This document shows, one piece after another, positions 45,174 to 45,750 of a stretch of 45,750 bases of DNA. Source of the DNA: Herbaspirillum sp. (GTDB lineage Bacteria; Pseudomonadota; Gammaproteobacteria; Burkholderiales; Burkholderiaceae_D); NCBI GenBank assembly GCA_028292625.1, contig JAQGLY010000051.1, positions 1-45,750 of the forward strand. Direction: 5' to 3'. The translations under genes were made by a program, and so were the position numbers. Numbering within the stretch: the first letter of the stretch is position 1; each line of letters begins with the position of its first letter. The notes beneath the pieces were generated by a model. It did not search any database and was not told the origin of the DNA. It saw only the letters and a program-made list of their open reading frames with translations.

Positions 45174-45564
45174 GATAGATATTTGTTGCCGCATTATGCC
45201 GTATCCGTGCGGAACACGCCTTCGACGGATTCACTGCTACGCGCGGCGCTGAAAGCCTTGCAGGTCCCACTACTCTTGCTTGAGGCGTATTCGCGAAGGC
45301 AGCGATGGCCGATTCCAACCGAATCTGGAGGTTGTCCAACAACGGACATTTGAGGCGAGAAGATCACCAGCATGACCGACCGCTCCGGCCGAACATTCAC
45401 TTTAAAATTTTATGCTCTCAGGATGGGCGACCCGCTCGCCGAACCGGAATCGCCCCATAGCTGGAATCTCGGCCACCCCTCAACGACAACGAGCGCTTGG
45501 CAAATAACCTATTCATCTACCAGTTGGCATAATTGCCTACCGTCGATGGCGGATGGAGAGTATT
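45174..45564. other. Intergenic region upstream of the MFS gene, no convincing gene
   Basis: Short frames on both strands (for example a 76-codon plus frame from 45372) lack ribosome sites and protein-like composition. The MFS promoter probably lies in the first 100 nt. No repeat copy was recognised before 45565. Confidence 0.5.
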
Positions 45565-45724
45565 GCATTCAGGGATGGAATCCGTTGTGCTTGCGGATGT
45601 GACGAACCCTCGTCCAGAGCTTGGGAAGCTTTCGTTCTACCATTGAACTACACCCGCATGAGGGGCATTTTACGTGGGATTTACAGGGTTCGGCAAATCA
45701 GAAGGAACGTGAGTGGGGACAGTA
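45565..45724 (+). repeat. Accessory repeat copy C with tRNA-Gly relic
   Basis: GCATTCAGGGATGGAATCCG, TTGTGCTTGCG and the relic match copies A and B, and GGCATTTTACGTGGG plus GGGTTCGGCAAATC match copy D. It is the best preserved relic-bearing end and runs almost to the window edge. Confidence 0.82.
45593..45657 (-). pseudogene. tRNA-Gly(CCC) relic in copy C
   Basis: From 45657: GCGGGTGTAGTTCAATGGTA, GAACGAAAGCTTCCCAAGCT, then CTGGACGAGGGTTCG and TCACATCCGC. The acceptor can still close (GCGGGTG with CATCCGC, one wobble), but about seven bases of the T-arm (ATTCCCT in a normal tRNA-Gly) are missing, leaving 65 nt and no CCA. A decayed tRNA. Confidence 0.78.
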
Positions 45725-45750
45725 ACGGTGTGACTGCATTCATTCGTCGC

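Noticed and set aside
45372..45602. 76-codon plus frame upstream of copy C
   Set aside because: No ribosome site, low protein-like character, and the 3' part lies in repeat DNA.

Overview
The window looks like a chromosomal piece of a GC-rich betaproteobacterium, most likely Oxalobacteraceae or a close relative. This is inferred from the ureDABCEFG order, the GltS and COG4705-type genes, an Ala/Lys-rich DNA-binding protein and the codon bias; no rRNA or other phylogenetic marker is present.

Layout. 1-4530: the 3' end of ureD, then ureABC, ureE, ureF and ureG, a nickel urease with its maturation factors, interrupted between ureF and ureG by a 104-nt palindromic repeat. 4555-9640 (minus): a very large envelope protein broken by two single-base frameshifts. 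9851-16380: small secreted and DNA-binding proteins, a phage-like regulator, the glutamate carrier gltS, an NlpD-like lipoprotein, a stress-type SDR and a GT9 glycosyltransferase. 16358-20182: a CHAD protein, then a bicupin/EutA-like pair with no ethanolamine ammonia-lyase nearby. 20463-23698: small exported proteins, an ABC-ATPase relic and a polytopic membrane protein.

23829-31895 is a coherent catabolic locus. Eight minus-strand genes (ABC permease, ABC ATPase, flavin monooxygenase, AllA-like protein, alpha/beta hydrolase, periplasmic binding protein, HpxZ/AtzH-like protein, amidase) lie divergent from an IclR-type regulator. The gap between them carries two strong palindromes built on the same half-site. 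The gene set suggests import, oxidation and stepwise C-N bond hydrolysis of a small N-rich compound; the substrate is unknown. An exported amidase follows on the plus strand.

33859-37131: stress and membrane genes (COG4705, CsbD, GlsB/YeaQ) and an ArsR-SRPBCC fusion followed by a GST, with an ArsR-type operator. 37500-40638: a frameshifted CocE-type hydrolase and a secreted alpha/beta hydrolase.

39600-45750 is an accessory zone. It holds at least four copies of a repeat that contains a decayed tRNA-Gly(CCC) gene. Two long copies, in inverted orientation, bracket about 1.7 kb containing two small gene cassettes with attC-like sites, a Tyr/Pro/Gln-rich protein and a relic of an integron-type integrase. 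This is the most unusual structure in the window. A DHA2-type MFS exporter sits between the second and last repeat copies.
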